This document shows positions 1-8,850 of a DNA stretch of 64,000 nt, piece by piece. The notes below the pieces were generated by a model. The model was given only the letters and a program-made list of their open reading frames with translations. It searched no databases and was not told the origin of the DNA. This DNA is from JAGTJU01 sp038257535 (GTDB taxonomy: Bacteria > Myxococcota_A > Polyangia > Fen-1088), in NCBI GenBank assembly GCA_038257535.1, contig JBBSJE010000003.1, positions 11,951 through 75,950 on the forward strand, given 5' to 3'. The translations under genes were made by a program, and so were the position numbers. Position 1 is the stretch's first letter; each line of letters begins with the position of its first letter.

Positions 1-377
1 CGTACGCCTGGCTAACGTCGATCCAGCGCGAGGAAGAGGTGGCCATCTCCGAGTTCATCCTCGCCGAACTTTACGGCCTGCTCCGCAACCCCGTCGTGCT
101 CACACACCCACTGTCCTCCGATGAGGCCGTCGAGGTCATCCAATCTTATCGCACGCACCCGCGTTGGCGACTGATCGGCTTTCCCACCGAGAGCCGACCC
201 CTGCACGACACTCTTTGGCAGAAGGCTCGCTCCACCGCTTTTGCCTTCCGAAGACTTTACGATGTCCGCAGTGCCCTCACGATGACCGCTCAGGGCGTAA
301 CTGAGTTTGCGACCGCGAACGTAAAGGACTTTCAGGGCATGGGCTTCAAAAAACTGTGGAACCCGATAGCCAGGTAA
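1..377 (+). CDS. PIN-domain (VapC-like) toxin ribonuclease, 5' end outside window
   Basis: The reading frame is open from the first bases of the window, so the N-terminus with the first catalytic Asp is missing. The visible part starts near AWLTSIQ and runs through the typical VapC core: an acidic helix (SEFILAELYGLLRN, with the conserved Glu), a DVRSALTM segment that supplies the next acidic residue, and the C-terminal hallmark VTEFATANVKDF followed by GFKKLWNPI. PIN proteins of this family are Mg-dependent ribonucleases that normally act as the toxin of a toxin-antitoxin pair. The antitoxin gene would lie upstream of the window and cannot be seen. The next gene is convergent and starts 44 bases after this stop. 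Confidence 0.8.
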   Translation, partial: YAWLTSIQREEEVAISEFILAELYGLLRNPVVLTHPLSSDEAVEVIQSYRTHPRWRLIGFPTESRPLHDTLWQKARSTAFAFRRLYDVRSALTMTAQGVTEFATANVKDFQGMGFKKLWNPIAR

Positions 378-421
378 AGAGTTGGCGCTTACGAGTACGC
401 GATGCGACTCCCAATCAGCGA

Positions 422-1198
422 CTAAGTTGGTGTAAGCGGTAGCGATTGCGCGCGGCGAATGTAATTGGCCGCGCGCTCTGCGGCTTCCGCCGACCACGAC
501 CGGAACCGAAGGTGCACGGTGAGCGGGTCGTGGGCGTCTCGAACAAATTGCACCTCGGCGCGCCGGTCCCGGTAACCGCACCAATGCGCCGCCCAGCGCA
601 AGCGCGCCAACTCGTGCTCGTTTTTCACTGTCACCGAAAGTTCCACCGCCACCGTTTTGTCGGGTGTTGCGATGGAAAATGGTTGATCGTGCAGGGCGGA
701 GATCGGCACATGCAGCCTGTCTCCGTTGTCCAATCGAAGCACCAAGTGAAACAATCCGAAGGATTCCACCACACCTTGGCCTTGGGCAATCGTTAGGCGA
801 TTTGCGGTTTTTAAGTGGCCCCGCAAAATGGTCCATGCGCCACCCAACCAAGCGCGCGAGCGGAAGCCTACCGCCACCAAAGCCCCAGCCACAAGGGCGC
901 CCAACAATACGGTTACCAGCAGGGGCGCGGCGCTGTAGGCAAACAGCACTAACAAACTTAGCGCGAACCACGCCCCGAACAAACGCATGCCGAACGCCGC
1001 TTGTGCGCCCAGTGCCATGCCCGTGCGGCTGCGGCCGCGCCCCAGCAGCCGAGATGCGAACATCACCAGCAGCAAGGCCAAACCCAAAAGCACGAAGAGG
1101 GCCGTGGCGCCTTGCACGAAGAACGCGCCCAGTCCTTCGATCTGCGCCCTCAAAGTGTTTTCAATTTGTGTTCCCCACTCTTCATTTTTGGCGCTCAT
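422..1198 (-). CDS. MscS-like membrane protein (small-conductance channel fold)
   Basis: A 258-residue protein with hydrophobic segments at about 26-53 and 74-111. A soluble part of mixed strands follows at about 118-250 (GHLKTANRLTIAQGQGVVESFG, then RLHVPISAL), which resembles the pore-adjacent beta domain and C-terminal alpha/beta domain of MscS-family mechanosensitive channels. Known MscS members release solutes on hypo-osmotic shock, and some are K+-regulated (KefA group). This one has fewer predicted membrane helices than typical members, so the assignment is by domain resemblance. Its ATG overlaps the stop of the upstream antiporter-NTPase gene by 4 bases, which indicates translational coupling and a shared role in ion or turgor control. 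Confidence 0.6.
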   Translation of the reverse strand: MSAKNEEWGTQIENTLRAQIEGLGAFFVQGATALFVLLGLALLLVMFASRLLGRGRSRTGMALGAQAAFGMRLFGAWFALSLLVLFAYSAAPLLVTVLLGALVAGALVAVGFRSRAWLGGAWTILRGHLKTANRLTIAQGQGVVESFGLFHLVLRLDNGDRLHVPISALHDQPFSIATPDKTVAVELSVTVKNEHELARLRWAAHWCGYRDRRAEVQFVRDAHDPLTVHLRFRSWSAEAAERAANYIRRAQSLPLTPT

Positions 1199-4100
1199 GG
1201 TCGGGTCTCCGGGGTCAGAATGCCCAGCTCCTCAAGCCCTCGTTGCAAGGGGCCATCAAGGTGAGGGGGAACGAATAAGGTTTGTCCATGCTCCCCGGCG
1301 CGCACGATGCTGGCATCGCGCAAAGGCAGCACGAAACGCGCGGCCGTCACTTCATCTACCAACATAAGCGAGGCCAATTCCGTCAGCGATAGGGGGCCGT
1401 AAGCGATGAAGAACCCCAGGCAGGCCATGGCGTCGGTTCCCAGACGAGCCAGAAAGGGCAGCGCGGCCCGTGTATCGCTGCGAACCAGGAATCGATCCTC
1501 GCCCAACGCTTTGAGGCTGCGCAGGTGTGTGAGCAAGGCGTGCCTCAGGTTGCCCCGCGTAGCTTGCGCCAACGCGCGGTAATAGCCATCGCGCGCGCGC
1601 TTTTCCACAGCGCGGCGGCTGCCGTCGGGGGCGTACGACAATTTCACCCCCGCCAGCCGTGCCCGCGTTTCAATGCACAACCGCAGGTCATCGGCGCCCA
1701 AAGGCGACAAATCCAGCTGGCGGCCAAACACCTGCGAGAGCGACAACGTCTCTTGAAACAAATTGTAGGCGGTGCGTCCCACCGAAACGATCCATCGCGC
1801 TTCAGGCGAAGACTGAACCATCAATTCCATGAACCTTTGCAGCGAGGCCAACCCTTGTTCATTGGGAAGCACGTAGTGCTGCAAATCATCAATGAGAACC
1901 ACCGCGCGTCGTCGCTTGACGGTGTCCAAGATGCTGGCGAAGTCATCCGCGCAACCAAGCTCTGCAGCGATGGCCTCGAGCAATCCCTCGCTGCGATGGT
2001 GAAAGCGTGGGTCTAGCCTAACAACTTGAAACCGCGCGAGGCGTAGTTCCACGATGTTGATGACCGAGCTGCGTCCGGCGCCACGCGCGCCGGTGATCAA
2101 CACATTGGTGAAGCTATCTAGGCGGCCCTTTTGAAGATGCGAGATGAGATCTTCCAAAGCGCCGCGCCGTGCGGTCACCAAGCGAATGTCGTCGATGGGA
2201 TCGGGGCTAAACCCATTGCGGCAGCTTGTGGGCAAAGATAGCGTTTCAGACTCTTTGAAGTTGGCAAGCAGGATGCGCCGAATGCCGCTAGGGTCCATGT
2301 TGTCGGAGCGGGCTTCAAACAGCCAACCAGGAACATTCTTTCGGCGCGCCAACCGCATGGTGGCTGACAGCAGCATGCGCAGCCAGTGTTGCCCGCGGCT
2401 GAGGATGGACATAAACGCACGTCGCGCGGCTTGCTGCGTTTGCCCCATCGAAGCGCGCAGCCTGTCTTTCGCACCTGCCTGCGAGGTCAAAAGCGTGTCC
2501 AGGGTGGACAGCGTTTCTGTTGACGCTTCATTAAGGCGGCCGCGCGCCTGCTCCAACGACTTCGCTACCTCGTCCAAGATGATTTGGATCTGATCGTGCG
2601 CCCGCCCGAGTACCTCTGGGATCGTGGTCTTGAGCTCATCGGAGGCTTCGTCCCCGCTGCGTTCAAGCGCGCGCATGCCAAACGCGGCGATGGCCAACGC
2701 GGCCTCCACACGCTCGTCAATGTCGGCCATGTGTTCTGACAAGGGGCCCAGCGCCTCGGCAAAACGCGGCACAAAGCGATCGATGAGCGCCTCTTGAAGC
2801 GCGTCGGCCAAGTCCAGGGTGTCGGTGCGCAAATCAGCGAGATCGGCGTCAATCCGAAACATCGTGGTGTCGCGTGCCGGATGCAGTTCCTTGGGCACCG
2901 TCTCCACAATCTTTGAGCAATCGGTCAACAGTTCGGAAAACTGCGTGGCGTGGCGGTACTTTGCTTTCAGGCCAGTGAGTCGGTTGCGCTCGCGCTTGGT
3001 CAGGATCTCTTCAAAGCGACGGGTGTAGGTTTGGCCCACTTTGCCACTGAGCTGTGCGTTGGTGTCTTCGCGCAGTTCGGCCAGTGGCTGCAGTACCCCC
3101 TGAATCAAAGGGGCGATTTCATTCTCAACCAACGCCAAGGGGGCCCAACATCGGCGTTCCACAGCAGAGCGGAACTGTGAGCCCGCAGCGTCGAGCGCAG
3201 CCGTGGCCTTGAGGCCATCCATGGCCGCCGCCACCAATCGTTGCCATCGCGGCAGCCTCTGATTGCGCCGTTTGCGGGCCGCTTCAATCGCAGGCAGCAC
3301 TTCCGACAAGCGCACTTCCGAGGCCGGGTGGCCCGGCCCCCCCAACCGATCAAGCCACAATGCGCCTGTTTGCATGCCTTGGTTCAAAGCGTCGTCGATC
3401 CGCGCTTTGGTTTGCGAAGCCCATCTTGCTTCGTGGCGATCCAAGCGCAGCCGACATTCTTCGGCGTCGATGAGTCCTTTCGCCAACAGGGTCAAGGGCT
3501 CGGTCAATCCCAGCTCGTACAAGAACAAGCTTTCCCCTAGCAATGAAACCGCATCGACCATCGGCTTTTCAAATGCAAGCCGCATCGTCAACCGGATGGG
3601 AACATTGCGGCGGCGGGGGTAGAGCCGTACCATGCTCAGGGCCTTGGTGAAAAGCTTCACGGCCTTGACTTCCAAAAAATCGTCGTTAGCCGCCCGGAAG
3701 TTTTCGGGCGTCAGGCGAACCTGCAAGCGTTCGGGGAAGCTCTCCAAGGTTGCAATCAAAGTGCGCTCGAGCGCATCAAGCGAAGGCGCCAGGGTCTGCG
3801 CGTTGGTGAGCCCTTCAACATTGAGGAGCCGCAGCATGGTTTGAGAGGCACGTTCATCGCCTTCACGGTCAGATGAGGCGCGAAGGGCGCCTAGCTTGCT
3901 GGCCGCACAGCGCTCCTCAATGGTGCTCTCCCAGAACGTTTCGATCTGCGCCTTCAACTCGTCGCCCGCCGACACCAAGGCCAGCTCCAACGCCGGATCG
4001 TTGGGAAGCGTGAGGGTGGGTTTGGGCTGAGGCTCTTCGTTTGGGACAGGGTCTGCGCTCGTGAGCGCGTCGGTAACAGCAGGGGCAACGGATGCGGTGG

Positions 4101-5415
4101 GCGCTGGCTCCGGTTGTGGCTTCGTAAGCGCGCGCGCCACATCCCCTGCGCGGCGCAAGGCGATTCCTAGCGTGACGGGGCCGATCAAGAGGTTGATCGA
4201 GACCACCGCCAGCCCCATGCTCATGATGGCGTTCGACAGTTCAGGCAGTTGTCGCGCTGTAAGCAGCACCAACCCCAGCGTGACACCGGCTTGCGGAATG
4301 TATGCCAGCCACGCGTTGTCGCGAACGGCGGGGCGTTCACCGCCCGCGCGCGTGCCCACGGCACTGGCGATGTAAAAGGTGATGGCGCGAGCGCCCGCCA
4401 TGGCCGCCGCCAACGGCAATAGTTTCAACGTGCCCTGCAAATCCACGCCAGCTCCAGCGGTGGTAAAGAACACCACGAAAACCGGCAGCGACACGCGCGT
4501 CAGCGGTGTGAGCAGGGTGTGCTCAAACTTAGAGAAATTGCGCACCACAAATCCGGCGGCGATCAACACCAAAAGCAGTTCAAGGTGCAGCGCATCCGAG
4601 GCTTCTGCCGTTAGCAACACCAATGCCACCAAGGCCAACAACATCTCTTTGCCGAAAAAGCGCACGTACAGGATCAGGAAGAATCCTAAGCCCGAACCAA
4701 ACAAGATGGAGCCACCCAGCTCCTTGGCCACGTGCACAAGCGCGCCGCTGTTGAAGTGGGAATCTGAACTAACAAAACTGCGACCCACGGCGATGGCCAC
4801 AGCCAAAGAAACCACAACCACCAGATCTTTGACCACCGCCATGGCAAGCGTGAGATCCGCCATGCGTCCTTTGGCCTTGGAATCGTTGATCACGGCAAGC
4901 GACACCGAGGGGGAGGTGCCGATGGCCAACACGGCGAAGATCAATGCCAGGGCCACGACGGCACCCTTGGTCGGCAGCCCCAGAAGCGGATGGTAGGTTT
5001 CGATCAACCAGAACGCGCCGCCCACTGACAGCATCAGCATGGGGACCTTGACAGCAACGGTCACCATCAGGGTCCGAAAAACCTTTTGGGTGGCTTTCAC
5101 ATCAAGCTCGAGACCGGCCGTTAGAGCGATGAGCCCCAGCGCCAACGTGTTGAACACACGCATGTCGCTGACGATGCGATGGGAAAGAATGTTCGACAGC
5201 TGTGGCCCGAACACCACACCGCTAAGGATGTATCCCGTAATTTTCGGAATCGAAAGTGTGGCCACCAATTCACCCACGGTGAACGACGCCAAAACCACGA
5301 ACCCAATGGCCGCCAAAGTCAACGGACTGTCAGATTCAAGGTCGATCTCATTCAAGAATAGCTTCAGCCCTATCATCACCCCCAAGAGCGTGGCGAGGAC
5401 CAGCAGCCGCCTCAT
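1195..5415 (-). CDS. CPA2-type cation/proton antiporter fused to a long cytoplasmic region ending in an AAA/STAND-like NTPase
   Basis: A 1406-residue protein. Residues about 10-425 form a multi-helix CPA2 (Kef/NhaA-fold) antiporter domain, with FTVGELVATL and LALGLIALTAGLELD in early helices and an AVVKDLVVV segment. A Pro/Ala-rich linker (about 430-475) leads to some 600 residues of mostly helical sequence. The last 300 residues are a P-loop NTPase: phosphate loop GARGAGRSS near residue 1112, Walker B VVLIDDLQ near 1173, then a winged-helix-like segment (GPLSLTELASLM) near the C-terminus. The Lys of the P-loop (GxxxxGK[ST]) is Arg here, so ATP turnover may be impaired. Typical CPA2 proteins are 400-650 residues with RCK/TrkA-N domains; none is recognisable here. 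Four-base overlaps with both neighbours show a tight operon. Confidence 0.8.
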   Translation of the reverse strand: MRRLLVLATLLGVMIGLKLFLNEIDLESDSPLTLAAIGFVVLASFTVGELVATLSIPKITGYILSGVVFGPQLSNILSHRIVSDMRVFNTLALGLIALTAGLELDVKATQKVFRTLMVTVAVKVPMLMLSVGGAFWLIETYHPLLGLPTKGAVVALALIFAVLAIGTSPSVSLAVINDSKAKGRMADLTLAMAVVKDLVVVVSLAVAIAVGRSFVSSDSHFNSGALVHVAKELGGSILFGSGLGFFLILYVRFFGKEMLLALVALVLLTAEASDALHLELLLVLIAAGFVVRNFSKFEHTLLTPLTRVSLPVFVVFFTTAGAGVDLQGTLKLLPLAAAMAGARAITFYIASAVGTRAGGERPAVRDNAWLAYIPQAGVTLGLVLLTARQLPELSNAIMSMGLAVVSINLLIGPVTLGIALRRAGDVARALTKPQPEPAPTASVAPAVTDALTSADPVPNEEPQPKPTLTLPNDPALELALVSAGDELKAQIETFWESTIEERCAASKLGALRASSDREGDERASQTMLRLLNVEGLTNAQTLAPSLDALERTLIATLESFPERLQVRLTPENFRAANDDFLEVKAVKLFTKALSMVRLYPRRRNVPIRLTMRLAFEKPMVDAVSLLGESLFLYELGLTEPLTLLAKGLIDAEECRLRLDRHEARWASQTKARIDDALNQGMQTGALWLDRLGGPGHPASEVRLSEVLPAIEAARKRRNQRLPRWQRLVAAAMDGLKATAALDAAGSQFRSAVERRCWAPLALVENEIAPLIQGVLQPLAELREDTNAQLSGKVGQTYTRRFEEILTKRERNRLTGLKAKYRHATQFSELLTDCSKIVETVPKELHPARDTTMFRIDADLADLRTDTLDLADALQEALIDRFVPRFAEALGPLSEHMADIDERVEAALAIAAFGMRALERSGDEASDELKTTIPEVLGRAHDQIQIILDEVAKSLEQARGRLNEASTETLSTLDTLLTSQAGAKDRLRASMGQTQQAARRAFMSILSRGQHWLRMLLSATMRLARRKNVPGWLFEARSDNMDPSGIRRILLANFKESETLSLPTSCRNGFSPDPIDDIRLVTARRGALEDLISHLQKGRLDSFTNVLITGARGAGRSSVINIVELRLARFQVVRLDPRFHHRSEGLLEAIAAELGCADDFASILDTVKRRRAVVLIDDLQHYVLPNEQGLASLQRFMELMVQSSPEARWIVSVGRTAYNLFQETLSLSQVFGRQLDLSPLGADDLRLCIETRARLAGVKLSYAPDGSRRAVEKRARDGYYRALAQATRGNLRHALLTHLRSLKALGEDRFLVRSDTRAALPFLARLGTDAMACLGFFIAYGPLSLTELASLMLVDEVTAARFVLPLRDASIVRAGEHGQTLFVPPHLDGPLQRGLEELGILTPETRP

Positions 5416-6635
5416 GACACCACCTCTGGGGCTTGCGCGATGGGAGCCACAACGTCACGCTGGTGTTCACCGGCATCCACCAGCACACGGCGAATGGCCG
5501 AGGATCCGATGACATCGCTGACCACCACGCCTATCACGGTGATGCAAAGGACCACGCGCCCCTCAGGCTCCGAGACCTGATCATGGTTGATGGCAATGGC
5601 CACAGCCAATCCGCCTTGCCGCAGCAGCGCGTTGCCCACGCGTGGCACACGCGGCAAGCCGGGCAGCAGCCAGCACGTCACTCCTGTGATCAAGCGCAGA
5701 ACGCAAAAGCGAATGGCAAGATAAGCCGGGGCCACCAACCATAGCCACGAATGGATTGGCATCCATAAGACGCCCGCAAAGATCATTAGCAGCACAATGG
5801 CGGGGCGTTCCAAGCGCTCAAGATGCGCATACAGCGCTTCTGCGTCTTTCGACAGCAAAGACACAACCACGCCCGCAAGCATGTTGATCAGCAGTGGCGA
5901 CACATCGGCTGCCAAAGCCAACCCGCTTGCAAAGGTAATCACGCCCACCGTGGCCAAAAACAGGCGATCGTCGCTTTCCTGTTTGCGACGACCCATAAAC
6001 ATGGCGAACAGCAGCCCCGAGGCGATGCCCAAGCCAACCAACGCGGCCAACCACGTGGTTCCCGAAAGCCCGAAACGATCGGAGGCTTGGCTGGACCTTC
6101 TCCAGGCCAAGGCGGTTCCCGCGGCCGCCACCGCCACCACCGAAAGCGCCAGCGAAAGGCTGCGCACGAGTTCAGTGACCACACCGCGGGCGCGAACCGA
6201 TTGCAAGGTGCTTTCCACGCCGGGCAGCGATGTGGCCGCGGCCGCGCATGCCAAGGAAATGGCCACCCATAGCGGCTGCCCGGGCACCCAGCGCGTAAGG
6301 TAGAGCAGCAGCGCGAAGAAACTTGCCGCCATCGCCGCCAACGAAAACAAGGCGGCTGTGGCGCCCGCTTCGAGCGCATGTGCGGTGGCGAGCCGGCGTC
6401 GCAGCGCGAGCCCCAGCATGAAACCCACCATCCCCAACAGAAGCGAGATCACGGGCCCCAGCGATTGCAGCGTGTTGTCGCCCAGCAAACCGGCGCCCCA
6501 GGGGCCCAGCAAGGCGCCGATCACAATGTATTGCGCATCAGGCACAAAACCCAATCGCGCGGTGTAGCGCCGTACCAAGCCACTGACGACCACAGCGAAT
6601 GTGACCACCAGCACAAGCGTTATCGTTGTGGACAT
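5412..6635 (-). CDS. Antiporter-like integral membrane protein (Na+/H+ exchanger fold)
   Basis: A 407-residue, almost entirely hydrophobic protein with about 11-12 membrane helices. It resembles the membrane half of monovalent cation/proton antiporters: an early VIGALLGPWGAGLL segment, a GMVGFMLGLALRRR helix, and a late NALLRQGGLAVAIAI segment. No cytoplasmic nucleotide-binding domain is present. The frame is open further upstream to 6791, but that part overlaps the 3' end of the cyclase gene and is unlike a membrane protein, so the ATG at 6635 (MSTTITLV) is chosen. Its stop overlaps the ATG of the antiporter-NTPase fusion by 4 bases. The two antiporter-like proteins may form a heteromeric transporter (inference). 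Substrate ion is unknown. Confidence 0.7.
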   Translation of the reverse strand: MSTTITLVLVVTFAVVVSGLVRRYTARLGFVPDAQYIVIGALLGPWGAGLLGDNTLQSLGPVISLLLGMVGFMLGLALRRRLATAHALEAGATAALFSLAAMAASFFALLLYLTRWVPGQPLWVAISLACAAAATSLPGVESTLQSVRARGVVTELVRSLSLALSVVAVAAAGTALAWRRSSQASDRFGLSGTTWLAALVGLGIASGLLFAMFMGRRKQESDDRLFLATVGVITFASGLALAADVSPLLINMLAGVVVSLLSKDAEALYAHLERLERPAIVLLMIFAGVLWMPIHSWLWLVAPAYLAIRFCVLRLITGVTCWLLPGLPRVPRVGNALLRQGGLAVAIAINHDQVSEPEGRVVLCITVIGVVVSDVIGSSAIRRVLVDAGEHQRDVVAPIAQAPEVVS

Positions 6636-6760
6636 AGTTAAGACCGCGAGTCGTTCGTGACTTTCTCTTATCGCATAGCACTCGCATTTGGGCGAGGGGG
6701 GCGGCAGAGAAGTCGCATTTCTACAGCCCTTTTTCTCGGGCCCCACCTGCAGAGCTGTGT

Positions 6761-8365
6761 TTAGAGCGGTCGCGTGGACTCTTGTCGCCAATCACTCGAA
6801 CGCATGCCAATCACGTTGTACACGGCAAGCTCTTTTTCTTTCCCCTTCACACGCAATGGAGGCAAGCGGATGGCCGCCACGCGATCCATGACTTTTTGAT
6901 AGGTATGTTCAGATACCAGCAGTTGACCGGGTTTGGCGTTTGAGCACAACCGCGCAGTGGTGTTGACAGCGTCGCCGATGGCCGTGTACTGCAAGGCGCG
7001 GGAGCTACCAATGGCCCCCGTAACCACTTCCCCGGTGTTGATGCCGATGCCGATTTCAATCTCAGGCAAGCCTTCAGACACCCGCACCCGGTTCCAATCC
7101 TTGAGCACCTTCAGCATTTCCAGCGCGCACTCAATGGCGCACAATTCGGCCGTGGGAATGGGCACGGGCGCACCGAACAGCGCAATGACCTCGTCGCCCA
7201 CGAACTTATCCAGCGTGCCCTGATGGCGGAAGATCACATCCACCATGATCTCGAAGTATTCGTTCAGCATGCGAACGATCTCTTCGGGCGATGTATTTTC
7301 GCTCATGCTGGTGAAGCCGCGGATGTCGGAAAACAGCAAGGTGATCTCGCTGCGTTGGCCACCCTTTTCTAGCTGAAGGTGACCTTTAACGATCTGCTCA
7401 ACGAGGTTGGGCGAAAGCAGCCGTTGAAATTGCGCGCGCGTGCTGGCTTCGTGCTCAATCTTCTTGGCCAGCAGAGTGTTTGAGATCGCAACTGCGGCTT
7501 GGCCCGCAATGCTGCTGAAGATCTGCAGGTCTTTTTCACCAAAAGCATTGGCTGTGATCAGCGAATCCAGGTGCATGATGCCCAAGATTTCGCCCTTGTG
7601 CAAAAGCGGCACCGTCATGGTGGATCTGATGCCCTGAATGATGATCGAGTGGGCGCCCGAAAACCGGCTGTCCATCGACGCATCCGAAGACAGCACGGCA
7701 ATCTTTTTCGCCAGAACCTCGTTGATGATCGACGACGAAAGCGCGATCTGTTCGGCGCGGCCGTCACGCGTGCGGGCGATGCGCGGCGTGGGTACACCAT
7801 TTTCCAACAGCAAAATCACGCCTCGATCGGCGGGAAGCAGATCAAACGCTTTGGCGATGATCTTGTCCAGCAGCACGTCCAGGTTCACTTCCAAGCCAAT
7901 GGAACGGCCCAGTTCGTGCGCCATGCGCAGCTTTTCGTAGTCGCGCCTCAAGACATCCAGATCCGTGATGCGCGCCTCAGGGAGAAACTCTTGGTCCTCG
8001 CGCTGCGTCTGTATGGTTTGACGAATCAGCGTCTCCTGGGAGTGCTCGATGGTGACTTGTTGCGCCGGCGCGGGGGCCATGGCCTGGGCGCGGTACACCA
8101 GCCGCGTGGCGCCCATCACAATCTCGTCGCCCTCGACGAAGATGCGTTCGCCCACCCGCTCATCGGCGTAGAACGAGCCGTTCAAGCTGCCCAGGTCGCG
8201 GAACAAAAACCGTCCGTCCGGCTGCCGGATGATCTGGGCATGCTCTTTGGAGACAATGCGGTCCAGAATTTGGATGGTGTTGTCCGGATGCCGCCCAATG
8301 GTGGTCATTGGGCCTAGCTCGAACTCACGTTCCTCGTTGTTGGCAACTACTATCAGCTTGGGCAT
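6761..8365 (-). CDS. FHA-GAF-class III adenylate/guanylate cyclase
   Basis: A 534-residue cytoplasmic signalling protein. Residues 1-95 are an FHA domain (TIGRHPDN, then SKEHAQI and LGSLNGSF), which binds phosphothreonine peptides. Residues about 150-315 are a GAF sensor domain. The C-terminal part from about 335 is a class III cyclase: metal-binding Asp in LLFSDIRGFTSM, second Asp in DKFVGDEVIALFG, and the transition-state Asn/Arg motif in AIGDAVNTTARL. The catalytic set looks complete, so cAMP or cGMP production is expected. FHA-GAF-cyclase proteins are common in myxobacteria and link Ser/Thr kinase signalling to cyclic nucleotides. The gene lies 125 bases upstream of, and on the same strand as, the antiporter operon; co-regulation is possible but not shown. 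Confidence 0.92.
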   Translation of the reverse strand: MPKLIVVANNEEREFELGPMTTIGRHPDNTIQILDRIVSKEHAQIIRQPDGRFLFRDLGSLNGSFYADERVGERIFVEGDEIVMGATRLVYRAQAMAPAPAQQVTIEHSQETLIRQTIQTQREDQEFLPEARITDLDVLRRDYEKLRMAHELGRSIGLEVNLDVLLDKIIAKAFDLLPADRGVILLLENGVPTPRIARTRDGRAEQIALSSSIINEVLAKKIAVLSSDASMDSRFSGAHSIIIQGIRSTMTVPLLHKGEILGIMHLDSLITANAFGEKDLQIFSSIAGQAAVAISNTLLAKKIEHEASTRAQFQRLLSPNLVEQIVKGHLQLEKGGQRSEITLLFSDIRGFTSMSENTSPEEIVRMLNEYFEIMVDVIFRHQGTLDKFVGDEVIALFGAPVPIPTAELCAIECALEMLKVLKDWNRVRVSEGLPEIEIGIGINTGEVVTGAIGSSRALQYTAIGDAVNTTARLCSNAKPGQLLVSEHTYQKVMDRVAAIRLPPLRVKGKEKELAVYNVIGMRSSDWRQESTRPL

Positions 8366-8411
8366 CAGCCGGTCGTGGCCCCGAGTGTATCACGACGATG
8401 GAAAACGCCAC

Positions 8412-8843
8412 CTACCAGTCCACGCGGGCCGCGTCGGTTTCCACCCGCATGTGGTGGTTGATGGGATATCGCTTGTCTAAGCCCACAAGTTCAAACGACG
8501 ACACGAACCGCGTTTCAAGCGAAACGGTTTTGGGGTTCATATCGACAAGGAGCTGCAGGTCTGGGTCGGTGACGCCCACCTTCAGCAAATTGGCGCGCAG
8601 AGTTTTTTCAAGCGTTTCCTTGTTGCGCAGGGTGTGCTTGTCCTGCCGAAGGTTCAAGCGGTAGAGCTGGATCAAGGCATCCTGCATTTCGCTTTTTGCG
8701 TTCGATTTGAGCCGTATCGTAGGCCAATAGCAGTAAGCCAAATACACCATCGCACCCAGGATCAAGCAAACGGAAATCGAAACCGGGTTGATGGCGTGTG
8801 GCTGCTTGTAGGAAACGGGGGCACGGCGCGAAGGTTGTTGCAT
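8412..8843 (-). CDS. Small single-pass membrane protein of unknown function
   Basis: A 143-residue protein with a 22-residue N-terminal cytoplasmic stretch, one membrane helix at about 22-42 (VSISVCLILGAMVYLAYCYW) and a soluble C-terminal region of about 100 residues with mixed helix and strand. No enzyme motif or known domain was recognised. It starts 7 bases after the stop of the upstream flippase-like gene, so the two are very probably one transcript, and it ends 46 bases before the cyclase gene on the same strand. The soluble region has alternating hydrophobic and charged residues and may be a periplasmic domain or a partner of the flippase-like protein. Confidence 0.65.
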   Translation of the reverse strand: MQQPSRRAPVSYKQPHAINPVSISVCLILGAMVYLAYCYWPTIRLKSNAKSEMQDALIQLYRLNLRQDKHTLRNKETLEKTLRANLLKVGVTDPDLQLLVDMNPKTVSLETRFVSSFELVGLDKRYPINHHMRVETDAARVDW

Positions 8844-8850
8844 GGCATCC

